A stretch of 64,000 nucleotides of DNA, from positions 248,001 through 312,000 of the forward strand of contig JAAFJO010000001.1 in assembly GCA_013298145.1 (NCBI GenBank), read 5' to 3'. The position numbers were made by a program, and so were the translations under genes. Below are positions 1 through 9,194 of this stretch, one piece after another. The notes beneath the pieces were generated by a model that was not told the origin of the DNA, searched no databases, and was given only the letters and a program-made list of their open reading frames with translations. Source of the stretch: Betaproteobacteria bacterium (lineage in GTDB: Bacteria > Pseudomonadota > Gammaproteobacteria > Burkholderiales > Casimicrobiaceae). Position 1 is the first letter of the stretch; each line of letters starts with the position of its first letter.

Positions 1-2251
1 AGGAGATTGCATCGGCAATCGCAAACCACACGCTAAACGCGAGCGTTAACGGCGGCTCGCCCACCGCTTTACTCCGATGAATCGTTGGCACGTGATTGGG
101 CTCTTCGTAGAGCGCGACGTTGAAGATTTCTGGTACGTCGGCAGCGGTTGGAATTTTGTAGGTTGACGGTGCGTGTGTTCGAAGCCGCCCGTGCTCGTCC
201 CACACCAATTCCTCGCTGGTGAGATAGCCCATGCCTTGCACGAAGCCACCTTCGATTTGTCCTCGATCAATCGCGGGGTTGAGCGAATTTCCGACGTCGT
301 GCAGGATGTCGACGCGCACCGTCTTGTGTTCGCCCGTGAGCGTGTCAACTTTCACCTCAGCACAGGCAGCGCCGTAGGCAAAGTAATACGCGGGCGTACC
401 TTCGAAAGTGTCGCCATTCCAGGCGATATTCGGCGTGTAATAAAAACCTTGCGCCGTGAGCGGAATTTTTGCGAAGGTTGCACGAGTGGCGAGTGTTTTG
501 AGATCGATTGTTTTGATCCCCGATGCCGTGCTCGCGCCGCCATTTCGAAACACCACATCGGCAGGTGCGCATTCGAGCAATTTCGCCGCCAGCGGGATCA
601 AGCGCTCTTTCAATTTTGTGCAGGCATCAAGCGCGGCCATCCCGTTCAAATCGCTGCCGGAGGACGCGGCCGTTGGCGATGTATTCGGCAGTTTCGCCGT
701 GTTGGTCGAAGTCGAGCGAACGGCGTCTGCCGCTACGCCAAATTCATGGGCAACGACTTGCTGCACTTTGATGAAAAGCCCCTGTCCCATCTCGGTGCCG
801 GCATGATTCACGAGCAGGCTGCCGTCGAGATAGAGCGACACCAGCGCGCTGCCGCGATTTAAAAAAGAGGCGTTAAACGATATCCCGAACATCACGGGCG
901 TGAGCGCGAGGCCGCGTTTTACAAAGGGATTTTTTGCGTTGTGTTCCCGGATCGCTTCGCGGCGTGTACGGTAGTCGCAACTGGCTTCTAAGCGATTCAC
1001 AATATCGGGCAGCCAAAAACCGTCAACCGCTTGCCCGTAGTGCGTTTTCATTCCGCGCTCGGGCGAGTAGAAATTCGCCTTTCGCACATCGAGCGAATCT
1101 TTGCCGAGGGCGCGTGCGATGGATTCAATCGCATGCTCCGTGGCAAACGCACCCTGCGGCGCACCGAAACCACGAAAAGCGGTGGCAGACTGCGTGTTCG
1201 TTTTGCAACGATAGTTGCGAAGCCGAAGTTGGGTGAGCGAATAGCCGTTATCGATGTGACACATCGCACGATCATTCACCTGATGCGAATAATCGGTGGA
1301 GAAGCCACATCGCGATGAAAGCGTCAGATCGTAGGCTTCGATTCGCCCGCCATCGTCGAATGCAATGTTGTAGTCAAACGCGAAATCATGGCGCTTGCCG
1401 GTGATCATGAAATCATCGTCTCGATCAAGCCGCAGCTTTACCGGACGATTCGACAAACGCGCCGCAAGCGCAGCAATCGCCACAAATTGCGCGGGCTGCA
1501 CTTCTTTCCCGCCAAAGCCACCGCCAAGACGGCGACACTCTGAGATCACGTCTTTCCAGTCGATCCCGAGAATCGTTGCGGTAACTTGTTGCATCTCGGT
1601 GGGATGCTGTGTGGATACGTACACATGCATCTGACCATCTTCAAGCGGCACCGCCAGAGCAATTTGGCCCTCAAGATAGAAGTGTTCTTGTGCGCCGATC
1701 ACACCCGCGCCTGAGGTGCGATGCGCGGCATTGGCGAAAGCCGAACTGGGCTCACCGCGCACCACTTCGAGTTTCTTGAAAAGCGAATTTGCTGCCAATG
1801 CCGCTTCAATCGAAAGAATCGGCGGCAATGCTTCGATGTCACAACGGACCTTGCGAGCGGCGACGCGGGCTTCGCGCATGGAGCGTGCGACCACCACCGC
1901 CACGGGTTGCCCAACAAACTCAACCTTTCCTTCGGCGAGGAAAGGCTCATCATGCGTGATCGCGCCGTATTGGTTCGCGCCGGGAATATCGGCTGCGGTG
2001 TAGGCCGCGATCACGCCCTCGGATGCGAGCGCAGCGTTTAGATCGATGTGCTTGAGTAGCCCGTGCGCTATTGGGCTGGTAGTCAATGCGGCGTACGCCG
2101 TGCCGCGTGGCTCAAGGATGTCATCGATATAGGTCGCAGCGCCGCGCACATGCAAGTGCGCGCTGTCATGAGCCACCGATTTGCCGACAGCGCCGTGTCG
2201 CTCACTGCCTAACGCTGAGGCCACCGCTTGGGCCCGAAATGTTGCGCTCAT
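1..2251 (-). CDS. xdhB: Xanthine dehydrogenase, molybdopterin-binding large subunit (3' end beyond window)
   Basis: Large subunit of the molybdenum hydroxylase that oxidises hypoxanthine and xanthine to urate, working with the XdhA iron-sulfur/flavin subunit. The minus-strand frame is open from the ATG at 2251 to the window edge, about 750 codons. It shows the family signatures GGGFGGKE near residue 245, a TAFRGFGAPQG stretch (substrate pocket), and VGEPPLTLAFSV at the window edge, whose Glu is the catalytic base in this family. The stop codon lies outside the window; family members are about 780 residues, so only a short tail is missing. The ATG overlaps the xdhA stop as TGATG, which indicates translational coupling. 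It is not in the supplied frame calls because it runs off the edge. Confidence 0.93.
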   Translation of the reverse strand, partial: MSATFRAQAVASALGSERHGAVGKSVAHDSAHLHVRGAATYIDDILEPRGTAYAALTTSPIAHGLLKHIDLNAALASEGVIAAYTAADIPGANQYGAITHDEPFLAEGKVEFVGQPVAVVVARSMREARVAARKVRCDIEALPPILSIEAALAANSLFKKLEVVRGEPSSAFANAAHRTSGAGVIGAQEHFYLEGQIALAVPLEDGQMHVYVSTQHPTEMQQVTATILGIDWKDVISECRRLGGGFGGKEVQPAQFVAIAALAARLSNRPVKLRLDRDDDFMITGKRHDFAFDYNIAFDDGGRIEAYDLTLSSRCGFSTDYSHQVNDRAMCHIDNGYSLTQLRLRNYRCKTNTQSATAFRGFGAPQGAFATEHAIESIARALGKDSLDVRKANFYSPERGMKTHYGQAVDGFWLPDIVNRLEASCDYRTRREAIREHNAKNPFVKRGLALTPVMFGISFNASFLNRGSALVSLYLDGSLLVNHAGTEMGQGLFIKVQQVVAHEFGVAADAVRSTSTNTAKLPNTSPTAASSGSDLNGMAALDACTKLKERLIPLAAKLLECAPADVVFRNGGASTASGIKTIDLKTLATRATFAKIPLTAQGFYYTPNIAWNGDTFEGTPAYYFAYGAACAEVKVDTLTGEHKTVRVDILHDVGNSLNPAIDRGQIEGGFVQGMGYLTSEELVWDEHGRLRTHAPSTYKIPTAADVPEIFNVALYEEPNHVPTIHRSKAVGEPPLTLAFSVWFAIADAIS

Positions 2252-3843
2252 CAAATCACCCTCACTTCAGCGGGTGCGCTCTGAGATTCAAGCCAAAAGC
2301 GCAAGAGGAGGTTTTGGGCCACTTGCATTCGATAGGCGGCACTCGCCCGCATGTCGCTCATCGGTGAAAAATCTGCGTGCATGGCCTGCATGGCTGCGCG
2401 AACTTGCGTTTCGCTCCATGCTTTTTCAGTGAGTTCAGTCTCAGCGTTGATCGCGCGCTTCGGAACACCGGCCATACCGCCATAAGCAATACGCACATAT
2501 TGCACAACGCCCCGGTCGATCACCATTGAAATCGCCGCGCATACTGCAGAGATGTCTTGCTCATTACGCTTCGAATTTTTGTAGAACCCAATTTGCACAT
2601 TCGGGATTCGACGCGGTATCGTGATTTTTTCGATCCACTCGCCGCCCGCGCGAGATTGTTTTTTGTAGTCCAAGTAGAGCGCCTCAAGCGGGATCGTGCG
2701 CACGCGTTCGCGATGGCGAAGACTGACGGTCGCACCCAGCGCGATCAACGCTGGCATTGAATCGCCAATCGGGGAGCCGTTGGCAACATTTCCGCCTAAA
2801 GTGCCGCTGGAACGAATCGGCCAGCTTGCAAACCGCGTCCATACTTGCGCGAGCTCGGGATAGTGTCGGTTCATCGCGTGAAACGCGTCTTCGAGCGGAA
2901 CGGCGGCACCGATTTCAAGTGCGGCGTCAGATTCGCGAATGTCGCGCAGCGCTCTAACCCCGCCTGTGTAGATCAGCGTTGCGTTGTGCTGCAAGGCTTT
3001 TGTGATCCACAAACCGATGTCAGTGCCGCCCGCGAGAATCCAGGCGTTCGGATGATCGGCGACAAGGCTGGAGAGCTCGTCAATCGAGCGCGGCGCGAAG
3101 AATTGCTGTCCGCCGAATCGATAGTGCAGCGATTCACTCGATGCATTGGCTGGCAGTGCGGCGAGCGCTTCGATCATTGCTCGCTCTGCAGATTCAAGCG
3201 CTTCGCTGCGTCCAGGCGTGTTAAGCCAAACGATTTTTTGGCTTTCGCCGTTTACCTGACTATTTGTTGGGGCTAAAGCTTGATTCCCATTACTGTTGGC
3301 TTCTAACTTTTCTTTGCTCTCGCCCCTTTCAGTTGAAAAGCAAATTGCTGTAGTCGCCTTTATTCCTGCTTCAATAATAGGACGGTATCCCGTACATCGG
3401 CAGAGATTGCCCGAGATCGCCTCGATCACCCGGTCTCTGCTGGGTGAGCATTCGTTTTTGAACAGTGCAAACAGGCTCATCACGAACCCAGGCGTACAAA
3501 ATCCGCATTGCGATGCATGCGCGTCGACCATCGCCGCCTGCACTGGATGAAGCGGCGCACGCGAGTTCGCATTTGATAGCGCTTCGACCGTAAAAAGTGC
3601 CTTGCCATCGATCGTCGCGAGCAGACGGATACAGGCGTTAATTGGTTTCACGTCGACGCGCTGATCCGCGGACAGCTCAGCGATTGCAACCGTACAGGCG
3701 CCGCAATCGCCTTCTGCACACCCTTCCTTAGTGCCGGTAAGACCGCGCCGTTCACGCAAGAACTGCAGCACGGTGGTGTGCGGGTCAAGATCGTCAACAG
3801 CGATGCGCTCGCCGTTTAGCAAAAACTCAATGGAATGCCTCAT
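2251..3843 (-). CDS. xdhA: Xanthine dehydrogenase small subunit (2Fe-2S and FAD domains)
   Basis: 530 residues. The N-terminal plant-type [2Fe-2S] domain has Cys42, Cys47, Cys50 and Cys71. The second all-helical [2Fe-2S] domain has CGFC at 113-116 and CRC at 148-150. A Ser/Asn-rich linker (about 165-225) follows, then a PCMH-type FAD domain with the AGGTD nucleotide loop (near 272) and a CO-dehydrogenase-flavoprotein C-terminal domain. It passes electrons from the molybdenum centre of XdhB to NAD+. Length and order match bacterial XdhA. It is the first gene of an xdhAB operon, and xdhC would be expected beyond the window edge. The divergent LysR gene is a plausible regulator. Confidence 0.95.
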   Translation of the reverse strand: MRHSIEFLLNGERIAVDDLDPHTTVLQFLRERRGLTGTKEGCAEGDCGACTVAIAELSADQRVDVKPINACIRLLATIDGKALFTVEALSNANSRAPLHPVQAAMVDAHASQCGFCTPGFVMSLFALFKNECSPSRDRVIEAISGNLCRCTGYRPIIEAGIKATTAICFSTERGESKEKLEANSNGNQALAPTNSQVNGESQKIVWLNTPGRSEALESAERAMIEALAALPANASSESLHYRFGGQQFFAPRSIDELSSLVADHPNAWILAGGTDIGLWITKALQHNATLIYTGGVRALRDIRESDAALEIGAAVPLEDAFHAMNRHYPELAQVWTRFASWPIRSSGTLGGNVANGSPIGDSMPALIALGATVSLRHRERVRTIPLEALYLDYKKQSRAGGEWIEKITIPRRIPNVQIGFYKNSKRNEQDISAVCAAISMVIDRGVVQYVRIAYGGMAGVPKRAINAETELTEKAWSETQVRAAMQAMHADFSPMSDMRASAAYRMQVAQNLLLRFWLESQSAPAEVRVI

Positions 3844-3923
3844 TGCCGCACTTTACGCCAACACGGTATAAAGCAGACTTCACTTTCTTTATTTCGAGCA
3901 TCGACCGCGCTTATTTTGCGGCG
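3844..3923. promoter_or_regulatory. Divergent control region between xdhA and lysR-type gene
   Basis: About 80 bp separate the xdhA ATG (3843) from the likely lysR ATG (3924). LysR proteins usually bind such shared regions and regulate the neighbouring operon. The stretch is AT-rich around 3868-3900, but I cannot assign clear -35/-10 boxes. Confidence 0.35.
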
Positions 3924-4877
3924 ATGCGGAAAGCACTCGGCGCGGCCATGAGCGAGGCACAGGAACGCAGCAATCGAATCGATGTTCAGCTACTTCGCGT
4001 GCTGTATTTGGTGTTGAAAGAGCAAAGCGTTTCGCGCGCTGCCGACCGGCTTGGCATCACGCAACCGGCGGTAAGCAGCGCGCTCAAACGCCTGCGCGAT
4101 CTCACGGGCGATCAGCTGATCGTGCGCACCCGCAATGGTATGGCGGCCACAGAGCGCGCGCTTTCGTTCATGGAGCCCCTCAAGCAAGCCATTGACGGCA
4201 TTGATCGCGTTCTCGACCTGGCCGATACGTTTGAAGCAAAAACGACGTTGCGCGAATTCGGTGTGGGCGCACCTGACTACTTCGATGCGTTTTTTCTCTC
4301 AAATCTAAGTGCAACGCTGCGCCAAGAAGCACCCAATGCGCGGCTCAACGTGCGCTCTCTTTCGCTCGATATCGATTTCGAACGCTTGCTAGAAGAGGGC
4401 GATATTGATGTCGTTATCGGCAATTGGCCTCACCCGCCGGATTACTTGCGCACCTCACCGCTCTTTGATGATGAAGTCGTGTGCATCGTCTCAGAGCGAC
4501 ATCCGCTGGCGAAGAAGGGGGAGATCACGGCGGAGGACTATCTGAAAGCGCAACACCTCGCACCCGTTCCGTACGCAGGCGGCATTCGCGGTGCGATTGA
4601 CGAGCACGTCTATCGGCTCGGACAACGGCGCGATATTCGCGTGTCGCTACCTTATTTCCACGTCGCACCGTATGTGCTCACCACCACCGATTTGATTTTT
4701 ACAACAGGCCGTCGGTTTGCCGAGCCATTTGCGCGCATCCTGCCGCTCAAAGTGTTGCCTGCACCACTTGATTTCCCGCCGCTTCGCTTCTACCAGCTTT
4801 GGCATGAGCGCACCCACGAGAGCACGGCTGTGCGATGGCTACGTGAGCGCATCTCGGCGTTGGTGAAGCAGAAATAA
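3924..4877 (+). CDS. LysR-family transcriptional regulator
   Basis: Winged-helix DNA-binding domain at about residues 15-75 with the typical LysR helix-turn-helix (SVSRAADRLGITQPAVSSALKR). A two-lobed substrate-binding domain follows (about 100-310). The open frame extends upstream to a TTG at 3843 that would overlap the xdhA start, so I prefer the ATG at 3924; the ATG at 3948 is an alternative. It is divergent from xdhAB, so it is a candidate purine/xanthine-responsive regulator, but the effector is not shown by sequence. A shared terminator with the convergent iorB-like gene follows the stop codon. Confidence 0.88.
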   Translation: MRKALGAAMSEAQERSNRIDVQLLRVLYLVLKEQSVSRAADRLGITQPAVSSALKRLRDLTGDQLIVRTRNGMAATERALSFMEPLKQAIDGIDRVLDLADTFEAKTTLREFGVGAPDYFDAFFLSNLSATLRQEAPNARLNVRSLSLDIDFERLLEEGDIDVVIGNWPHPPDYLRTSPLFDDEVVCIVSERHPLAKKGEITAEDYLKAQHLAPVPYAGGIRGAIDEHVYRLGQRRDIRVSLPYFHVAPYVLTTTDLIFTTGRRFAEPFARILPLKVLPAPLDFPPLRFYQLWHERTHESTAVRWLRERISALVKQK

Positions 4878-4903
4878 AAACGCCGCGTGATACGCAGCGT
4901 TTT
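4877..4903. terminator. Bidirectional terminator between lysR-type gene and iorB-like gene
   Basis: Nearly perfect palindrome: AAAACGC, mismatch, GCGT, loop GAT, ACGC, mismatch, GCGTTTT. The A-run on one side and T-run on the other suit termination of both convergent genes. It starts on the last bases of the LysR coding region. Confidence 0.75.
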
Positions 4904-4913
4904 GTTAGGGCGC

Positions 4914-7166
4914 TCAAGCAAGCTTAAACGGCATCTCTCGCAGCGGCTTGCCGGTAGCGCGGCGAAGCGCGTTGGCGAGCGCTGGAGCGAAAGGCGGTAA
5001 GCCCGGTTCGCCGATTCCCTTCGGCGGATCGGTCGATGGCACGATATGCACCGCTATCTTTGGCATATCGGTGATGCGCGGCATCGGAAAATCGTGGAAA
5101 TTGCTCTGCTCGACGACGCCATCCTTGAAGGTGATCGCGTGGTTTTCCATCGTGGTGGCGAGCGCCATCAAGGCTGAGCCCTGAACTTGCGTTTCCACCG
5201 TGCGCGGATTGACGCAGAAGTCGCAATGCACCGCCGCCGTGACTTCACCGATTACTGGCTTGCCATCTCTAACGCCCGCTTCCAGCACGAACGCGACCAC
5301 CGATTCGAAGCTCTCGTGCATCGCTATGCCCCAGTGCATGCCGGATGCGAGCGTTTTCTTGCCGTAACCCGATTTGTCGACTGCGAGCTGAAGCGCCGCT
5401 TTGTGCCGTTTCCCGCGCGCGTCGTCTGCGAGCAGGCTCATGCGATAGTCAACGGGGTCTTTTTTGGTTGCCACGGCAATTTCGTCGAGCAGCGTTTCCA
5501 TCACAAATGCCGTGTGCGTTGACCCGACAGAGCGCCACCAGAGCGTGGGTACGTTGATCTCTGGGTGATGCACCGAAAGTTGCATCGGAATCGCGTAGGG
5601 CTCTTTCATGCCTTCGGTCGTGGTGCCGTCGATACCGTCTTTGACCAAAAACGCTTCGAACGGTGACCCTTTCAGAATGCTTTGCGACACGATGCGGTGA
5701 TCCCATGCGGTGATCTTGCCGTCACTGTCGTACCCAATCTCAGCGCGGTGAAGCGTGTACGGACGGTAGTAGCCCGCTTTCACATCGTCTTCGCGAGAAT
5801 GGATTACTTTGATTGGTGCGCGTTTCCCTGTGGCGACATAGGCTTTCGCAACGTTGGTGGCCTCAACGAGGTATTCGCTCGTGGGCACAGCGCGGCGGCC
5901 AAACCCGCCGCCCGCCATTTGCACATGAATGTTGATTTGGTCTGGCTTGAGCCCCGTGATCCGCGCAATCGCTCCGGTATCAACACCTGGCATTTGCGAC
6001 GCCGTATAGACATGACACTCGTTTGCTTTCAAATCAACCGTGCAGGCGAGTGGCTCCATCTGCGCATGATTCAAATACGGGAACACGAACTCTGCGGTGA
6101 GCTTATTGGGCGCACTTGCAAGCGCAGAAACATCCGCCTTGAATCCTGCGCCTGGCGCTTGACGCCCTGGATTCTTCGCTAGATCGCGGTACTGCGCGAG
6201 CATTTTTGCTGTGTCTGCTTTGGCAACGCCCGCGCTATCCCACTCCACTTTCACCGCATCGCGGCCAAGCTTCGCAGGCCAGTAACCGTCAGCAATGACA
6301 GCAACGCCTTTAGCGCCGCGATCTAGTTCCACCGGTAACACCGCGCGCACGCCCTTCACTTTAAGCGCTGCGCTGGCATCGAGTGATTTCACTTTGCCGC
6401 CGAACACGGGTGGGCGCATGACCACTGCGGTCAACATCCCCGGCAGCTTCACGTCAATGCCGTACTGCTGAGTGCCAGTTGATTTCGCGCGCGAAACTTT
6501 GAGCCCAGTCGGTTTGCCGATTAACTTGAATGACTTCGGATCTTTCAGCGTCACGGCCTCAGGGATCGGCTCTTTCATCGCTGCATCGAATAGTTCGCCG
6601 TAACTCGCGCGACGATTCCCGCCGATCACGACGCCGTTGTCAGCGCGCAATGTGGCGGCGTCCACCTTCCATTGCTTCGCTGCAGCGGCAAGCAACATCG
6701 TCTTGGTGCGCGCGCCAAGCTCGCGGTATTGCGTGTAGCTGTTTTTTACGGAATTTGACCCGCCCGTAAGGTGCATTCCCATCATCGGGTCAACGTAGTT
6801 ACCTTTTTGGTTTCCGAACGCGGTCTTTACCTTGGCCCAGTCTGCGTCGAGCTCCTCGGCGCAAATCATGGCGAGCGCTGTTTCGATGCCCTGCCCCATG
6901 TCCATCCGATTGCAAAGAATCGTGGTGGTGCCGTCTTTCGCGATCGTGACAAACGCGGCCGGTTGCTCGGTGGGTTTCTGTCCCGCTTTCGGCGCAGGCG
7001 CACCTTGCGGCGCTTGCGCGCTCACGAGCGACGGCACGATTGCAATGCCAGCCACGCCGCCGACGCTAAATTTCATGAAGTTACGGCGCGATGCGCGTGC
7101 TTGTGAGCCGAGCGCAAGCGCTTCGATATTGATACCGTGCTGAGCCAGAGCTTTTTCGAGATACAT
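4914..7166 (-). CDS. IorB-like molybdopterin aldehyde/N-heterocycle oxidoreductase, beta subunit, Tat-exported
   Basis: 750 residues; xanthine-oxidase-family molybdopterin-binding subunit of the isoquinoline 1-oxidoreductase (IorB) type. A twin-arginine signal starts unusually deep, with RRNFMK at residues 27-32 followed by a hydrophobic Gly/Ala stretch and a SAQ-A type cleavage site near 51. This places the mature enzyme in the periplasm or at the inner membrane. Family motifs are GGGFGRR near 420, GMHWG near 610 and GEPGLPPFAPA near the C-terminus, with the catalytic Glu in GEPG. AAGGAG lies 8 nt before the ATG. It forms a two-gene operon with the 2Fe-2S subunit 11 nt upstream. The substrate (heterocycle or aldehyde) cannot be told. 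No separate cytochrome c subunit or XdhC-type maturation gene is adjacent. Confidence 0.9.
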   Translation of the reverse strand: MYLEKALAQHGINIEALALGSQARASRRNFMKFSVGGVAGIAIVPSLVSAQAPQGAPAPKAGQKPTEQPAAFVTIAKDGTTTILCNRMDMGQGIETALAMICAEELDADWAKVKTAFGNQKGNYVDPMMGMHLTGGSNSVKNSYTQYRELGARTKTMLLAAAAKQWKVDAATLRADNGVVIGGNRRASYGELFDAAMKEPIPEAVTLKDPKSFKLIGKPTGLKVSRAKSTGTQQYGIDVKLPGMLTAVVMRPPVFGGKVKSLDASAALKVKGVRAVLPVELDRGAKGVAVIADGYWPAKLGRDAVKVEWDSAGVAKADTAKMLAQYRDLAKNPGRQAPGAGFKADVSALASAPNKLTAEFVFPYLNHAQMEPLACTVDLKANECHVYTASQMPGVDTGAIARITGLKPDQINIHVQMAGGGFGRRAVPTSEYLVEATNVAKAYVATGKRAPIKVIHSREDDVKAGYYRPYTLHRAEIGYDSDGKITAWDHRIVSQSILKGSPFEAFLVKDGIDGTTTEGMKEPYAIPMQLSVHHPEINVPTLWWRSVGSTHTAFVMETLLDEIAVATKKDPVDYRMSLLADDARGKRHKAALQLAVDKSGYGKKTLASGMHWGIAMHESFESVVAFVLEAGVRDGKPVIGEVTAAVHCDFCVNPRTVETQVQGSALMALATTMENHAITFKDGVVEQSNFHDFPMPRITDMPKIAVHIVPSTDPPKGIGEPGLPPFAPALANALRRATGKPLREMPFKLA

Positions 7167-7177
7167 ACTGCCGCTCC

Positions 7178-7636
7178 TTAAGCGATGGCTTTAGCTGCGT
7201 CTTTGATGGCCTCACGCACACGCGTGTAGGTACCGCAGCGACACACATTACCGGCCATTGCCGCATCTATATCAGCGTCGCTTGGGTTCTTTTTACCTTT
7301 GAGCAGGCTGACCGCCGACATGATTTGCCCGCTTTGACAATAGCCGCATTGCGCCACATCATGCTTCACCCATGCATCAGTCACCGCTCGACCGATTCGA
7401 TCAGTCGATTGCGCTTCGATGGTAGTGATCTTTTGATTCGCAACGGCCGAAATCGGCGTGGTGCAAGAACGAATCGCATCGCCATTCAAATGCACAGTGC
7501 ACGCGCCACAAAGCGCCATGCCGCAGCCGAATTTCGTTCCTGTGAGGTTCAAGTTGTCGCGCAGCGCCCAAAGCAAAGGCGTCGTGGGGTCAGCGTCAAC
7601 GCTGACGGCCTTGCCGTTCAATTCAAAACGTACCAT
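7178..7636 (-). CDS. IorA-like (2Fe-2S) alpha subunit of molybdenum oxidoreductase
   Basis: 152 residues, standard for the two-cluster iron-sulfur subunit. Cluster I has Cys38, Cys43, Cys46 and Cys58; cluster II has CGYC at 97-100 and CRC at 132-134. It carries electrons from the IorB-type molybdenum subunit, whose gene starts 11 nt downstream. It has no signal peptide of its own, so it would be co-exported with the Tat-signalled partner, as in other members of this family. A 20-bp perfect palindrome lies 128 nt upstream of the ATG. Confidence 0.92.
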   Translation of the reverse strand: MVRFELNGKAVSVDADPTTPLLWALRDNLNLTGTKFGCGMALCGACTVHLNGDAIRSCTTPISAVANQKITTIEAQSTDRIGRAVTDAWVKHDVAQCGYCQSGQIMSAVSLLKGKKNPSDADIDAAMAGNVCRCGTYTRVREAIKDAAKAIA

Positions 7637-7763
7637 TTAGAGAAACCTTTTTTGCGAAGGAAGAGGAGAGAAAACGCATGCACCAACGGGTTCCTCTTCG
7701 AATGTTCGGTTGGCAGTTGCCATAAGGCGCTGATGGTAGGAGCCGATCTGCGCAAACGCAAGC

Positions 7764-7783
7764 AGATTACAAATTTGTAATCT
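7764..7783. promoter_or_regulatory. Perfect 20-bp palindrome, candidate operator of iorAB-like operon
   Basis: AGATTACAAATTTGTAATCT is perfectly self-complementary over 20 bp. It lies 128-147 nt upstream of the iorA-like start in otherwise irregular sequence. Perfect palindromes of this size commonly bind dimeric TetR- or MarR-type repressors. No such regulator gene is adjacent, so the protein that binds is unknown. Confidence 0.55.
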
Positions 7784-7955
7784 TAAGAGCGCCGCTTCGC
7801 GGTTCAGCTCCGCGGCGTTCCTTGTGACAACGTCCCCGCGTTTCCGGTGGCTTTCAGAACGCGCATCTTCTGGCTGCCCTCAGGTCGGGCATACAGGCAC
7901 TGGGCCACTCGCGCAGATTCAGCATGGGACGGATTGACTTGGATGAGCACACACA

Positions 7956-8020
7956 TAGCCCCTGCGTATCAATCAGTATTGGTACTCAACGTATACCTGC
8001 TATTTAAAAGGGGCTAGCAG
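7956..8020. repeat. TAGCCC hairpin family, copy 1
   Basis: An outer TAGCCCC (7956-7962) faces GGGGCTA (8011-8017). The right half also forms CTGCTA/TAGCAG around the loop tttaaaaggggc (7997-8020). It shares the TAGCCC/GGGCTA ends and AT-rich centre of the copies listed elsewhere. Confidence 0.5.
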
Positions 8021-8238
8021 TGGCTTTTAAATATTGTTGTTTTTTAAGAAAATGCGTCATCTGCCCAAGTGAAAACGTGCGTTTTTGAGTATTTTTATTA
8101 ACAACACTATCGCTCAGTGAGCGAGGCTTGCGTCCGGGGCAACGGCGATAATTCTGGGTTGATTTCCCCGCTCAAAAACAATCGCTGCGTGCGTGAAACG
8201 CCTCTTCACGCTCATAGCGTTGTCAACGCCAAAAACGA

Positions 8239-9150
8239 ATGAACGCACTGCACACTTCCTCACTTCGGTCATTGCCGCTACTTGCTCGCGGAAAAGTTCG
8301 CGATAACTACGCGGTTGGCACCGACCGCATCCTGATGGTCGCAAGTGATCGGATCAGCGCGTTCGATGTCATCATGAACGAGCCGATTCCGGGCAAGGGT
8401 GAGTTGCTGACACGGATGGCGCTATTCTGGTTTGAGAAGCTTAACGGTATTGTGCCCAACCATTTGACGGGAGACGCGCCGGAAAGTGTCGTGAGCGCAG
8501 AGGAAAAATCACAGGTGGTCGGTCGCTCGATGCTGGTGAAGCGCTTGAAGCCACTACCTGTGGAGGCTGTGGTGCGCGGATATCTCGCAGGCTCTGGATG
8601 GGCCGAGTATCAGCAATCGCAATCGGTGTGCGGGGTCGCTCTGCCTTCGGGGCTCACCAACGCGAGTAAGCTTCCCCAGCCTATTTTTACGCCCGCGACC
8701 AAAGCTGAAATGGGCGAGCACGACGAAAACATTTCGTTCGCCCGGATGAGCGAGATTATTGGCTCCGACATGGCAGACCGCGTGCGCGCTGCAGCCATTG
8801 CGCTCTACACCAAGGCGGCAAATTACGCGCTCACCAAAGGCATCATCATCGCCGATACGAAGTTTGAATTTGGACTCGATGAAGCGGGAACGCTCACCTT
8901 GATGGACGAGGTACTCACGCCGGATTCGTCGCGCTACTGGCCTATTGATGGCTATGAAGCTGCGCTCGAGATGGGAGCTAATCCGCCGAGCTACGACAAG
9001 CAATATCTTCGCGATTGGCTAGAGGCAGTACGTATCGATGGCAAGCCCTGGGGCAAGCAAGCGCCTGCGCCCGCTTTGCCGCTAGAAGTGATCGAGGGAA
9101 CGGCTTCAAAGTATCGAGAGGCGTTGAAGCGTCTCATGGATGAACGCTAG
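8239..9150 (+). CDS. purC: Phosphoribosylaminoimidazole-succinocarboxamide synthase (SAICAR synthetase)
   Basis: 303 residues. It converts CAIR plus aspartate and ATP to SAICAR in de novo purine synthesis. The N-terminus carries [11 protein letters not shown] and [10 protein letters not shown], the conserved ATP/substrate-binding segments, and the C-terminal half has DTKFEFG and [12 protein letters not shown]. This long form (about 300 residues, beginning MNALHTSSL) is typical of betaproteobacteria rather than the 237-residue E. coli form. It appears to be monocistronic: the next gene is convergent. A CTAGGG/CCCTAG inverted repeat (9175-9198) lies between them without a T-run. Confidence 0.97.
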   Translation: MNALHTSSLRSLPLLARGKVRDNYAVGTDRILMVASDRISAFDVIMNEPIPGKGELLTRMALFWFEKLNGIVPNHLTGDAPESVVSAEEKSQVVGRSMLVKRLKPLPVEAVVRGYLAGSGWAEYQQSQSVCGVALPSGLTNASKLPQPIFTPATKAEMGEHDENISFARMSEIIGSDMADRVRAAAIALYTKAANYALTKGIIIADTKFEFGLDEAGTLTLMDEVLTPDSSRYWPIDGYEAALEMGANPPSYDKQYLRDWLEAVRIDGKPWGKQAPAPALPLEVIEGTASKYREALKRLMDER

Positions 9151-9194
9151 CCCAGAGACGGCAGTCGCTCACGCCTAGGGCGTGTTAACGCACC

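Larger units (their letters stand above)
7637..8238. other. 602-bp intergenic region between iorAB-like operon and purC
   Basis: It holds the 20-bp palindrome (7764-7783), a member of the TAGCCC hairpin family (7956-8020), an AT-rich stretch (8020-8110) that probably carries the purC promoter, and a TCGCTCA/TGAGCGA inverted repeat at 8110-8124. An open minus-strand frame at 8114-8344 has no recognisable product and overlaps purC, so I do not call it. Confidence 0.6.

Noticed and set aside
8114..8344. Minus frame overlapping the 5' end of purC
   Set aside because: Shadow of purC with no recognisable product.
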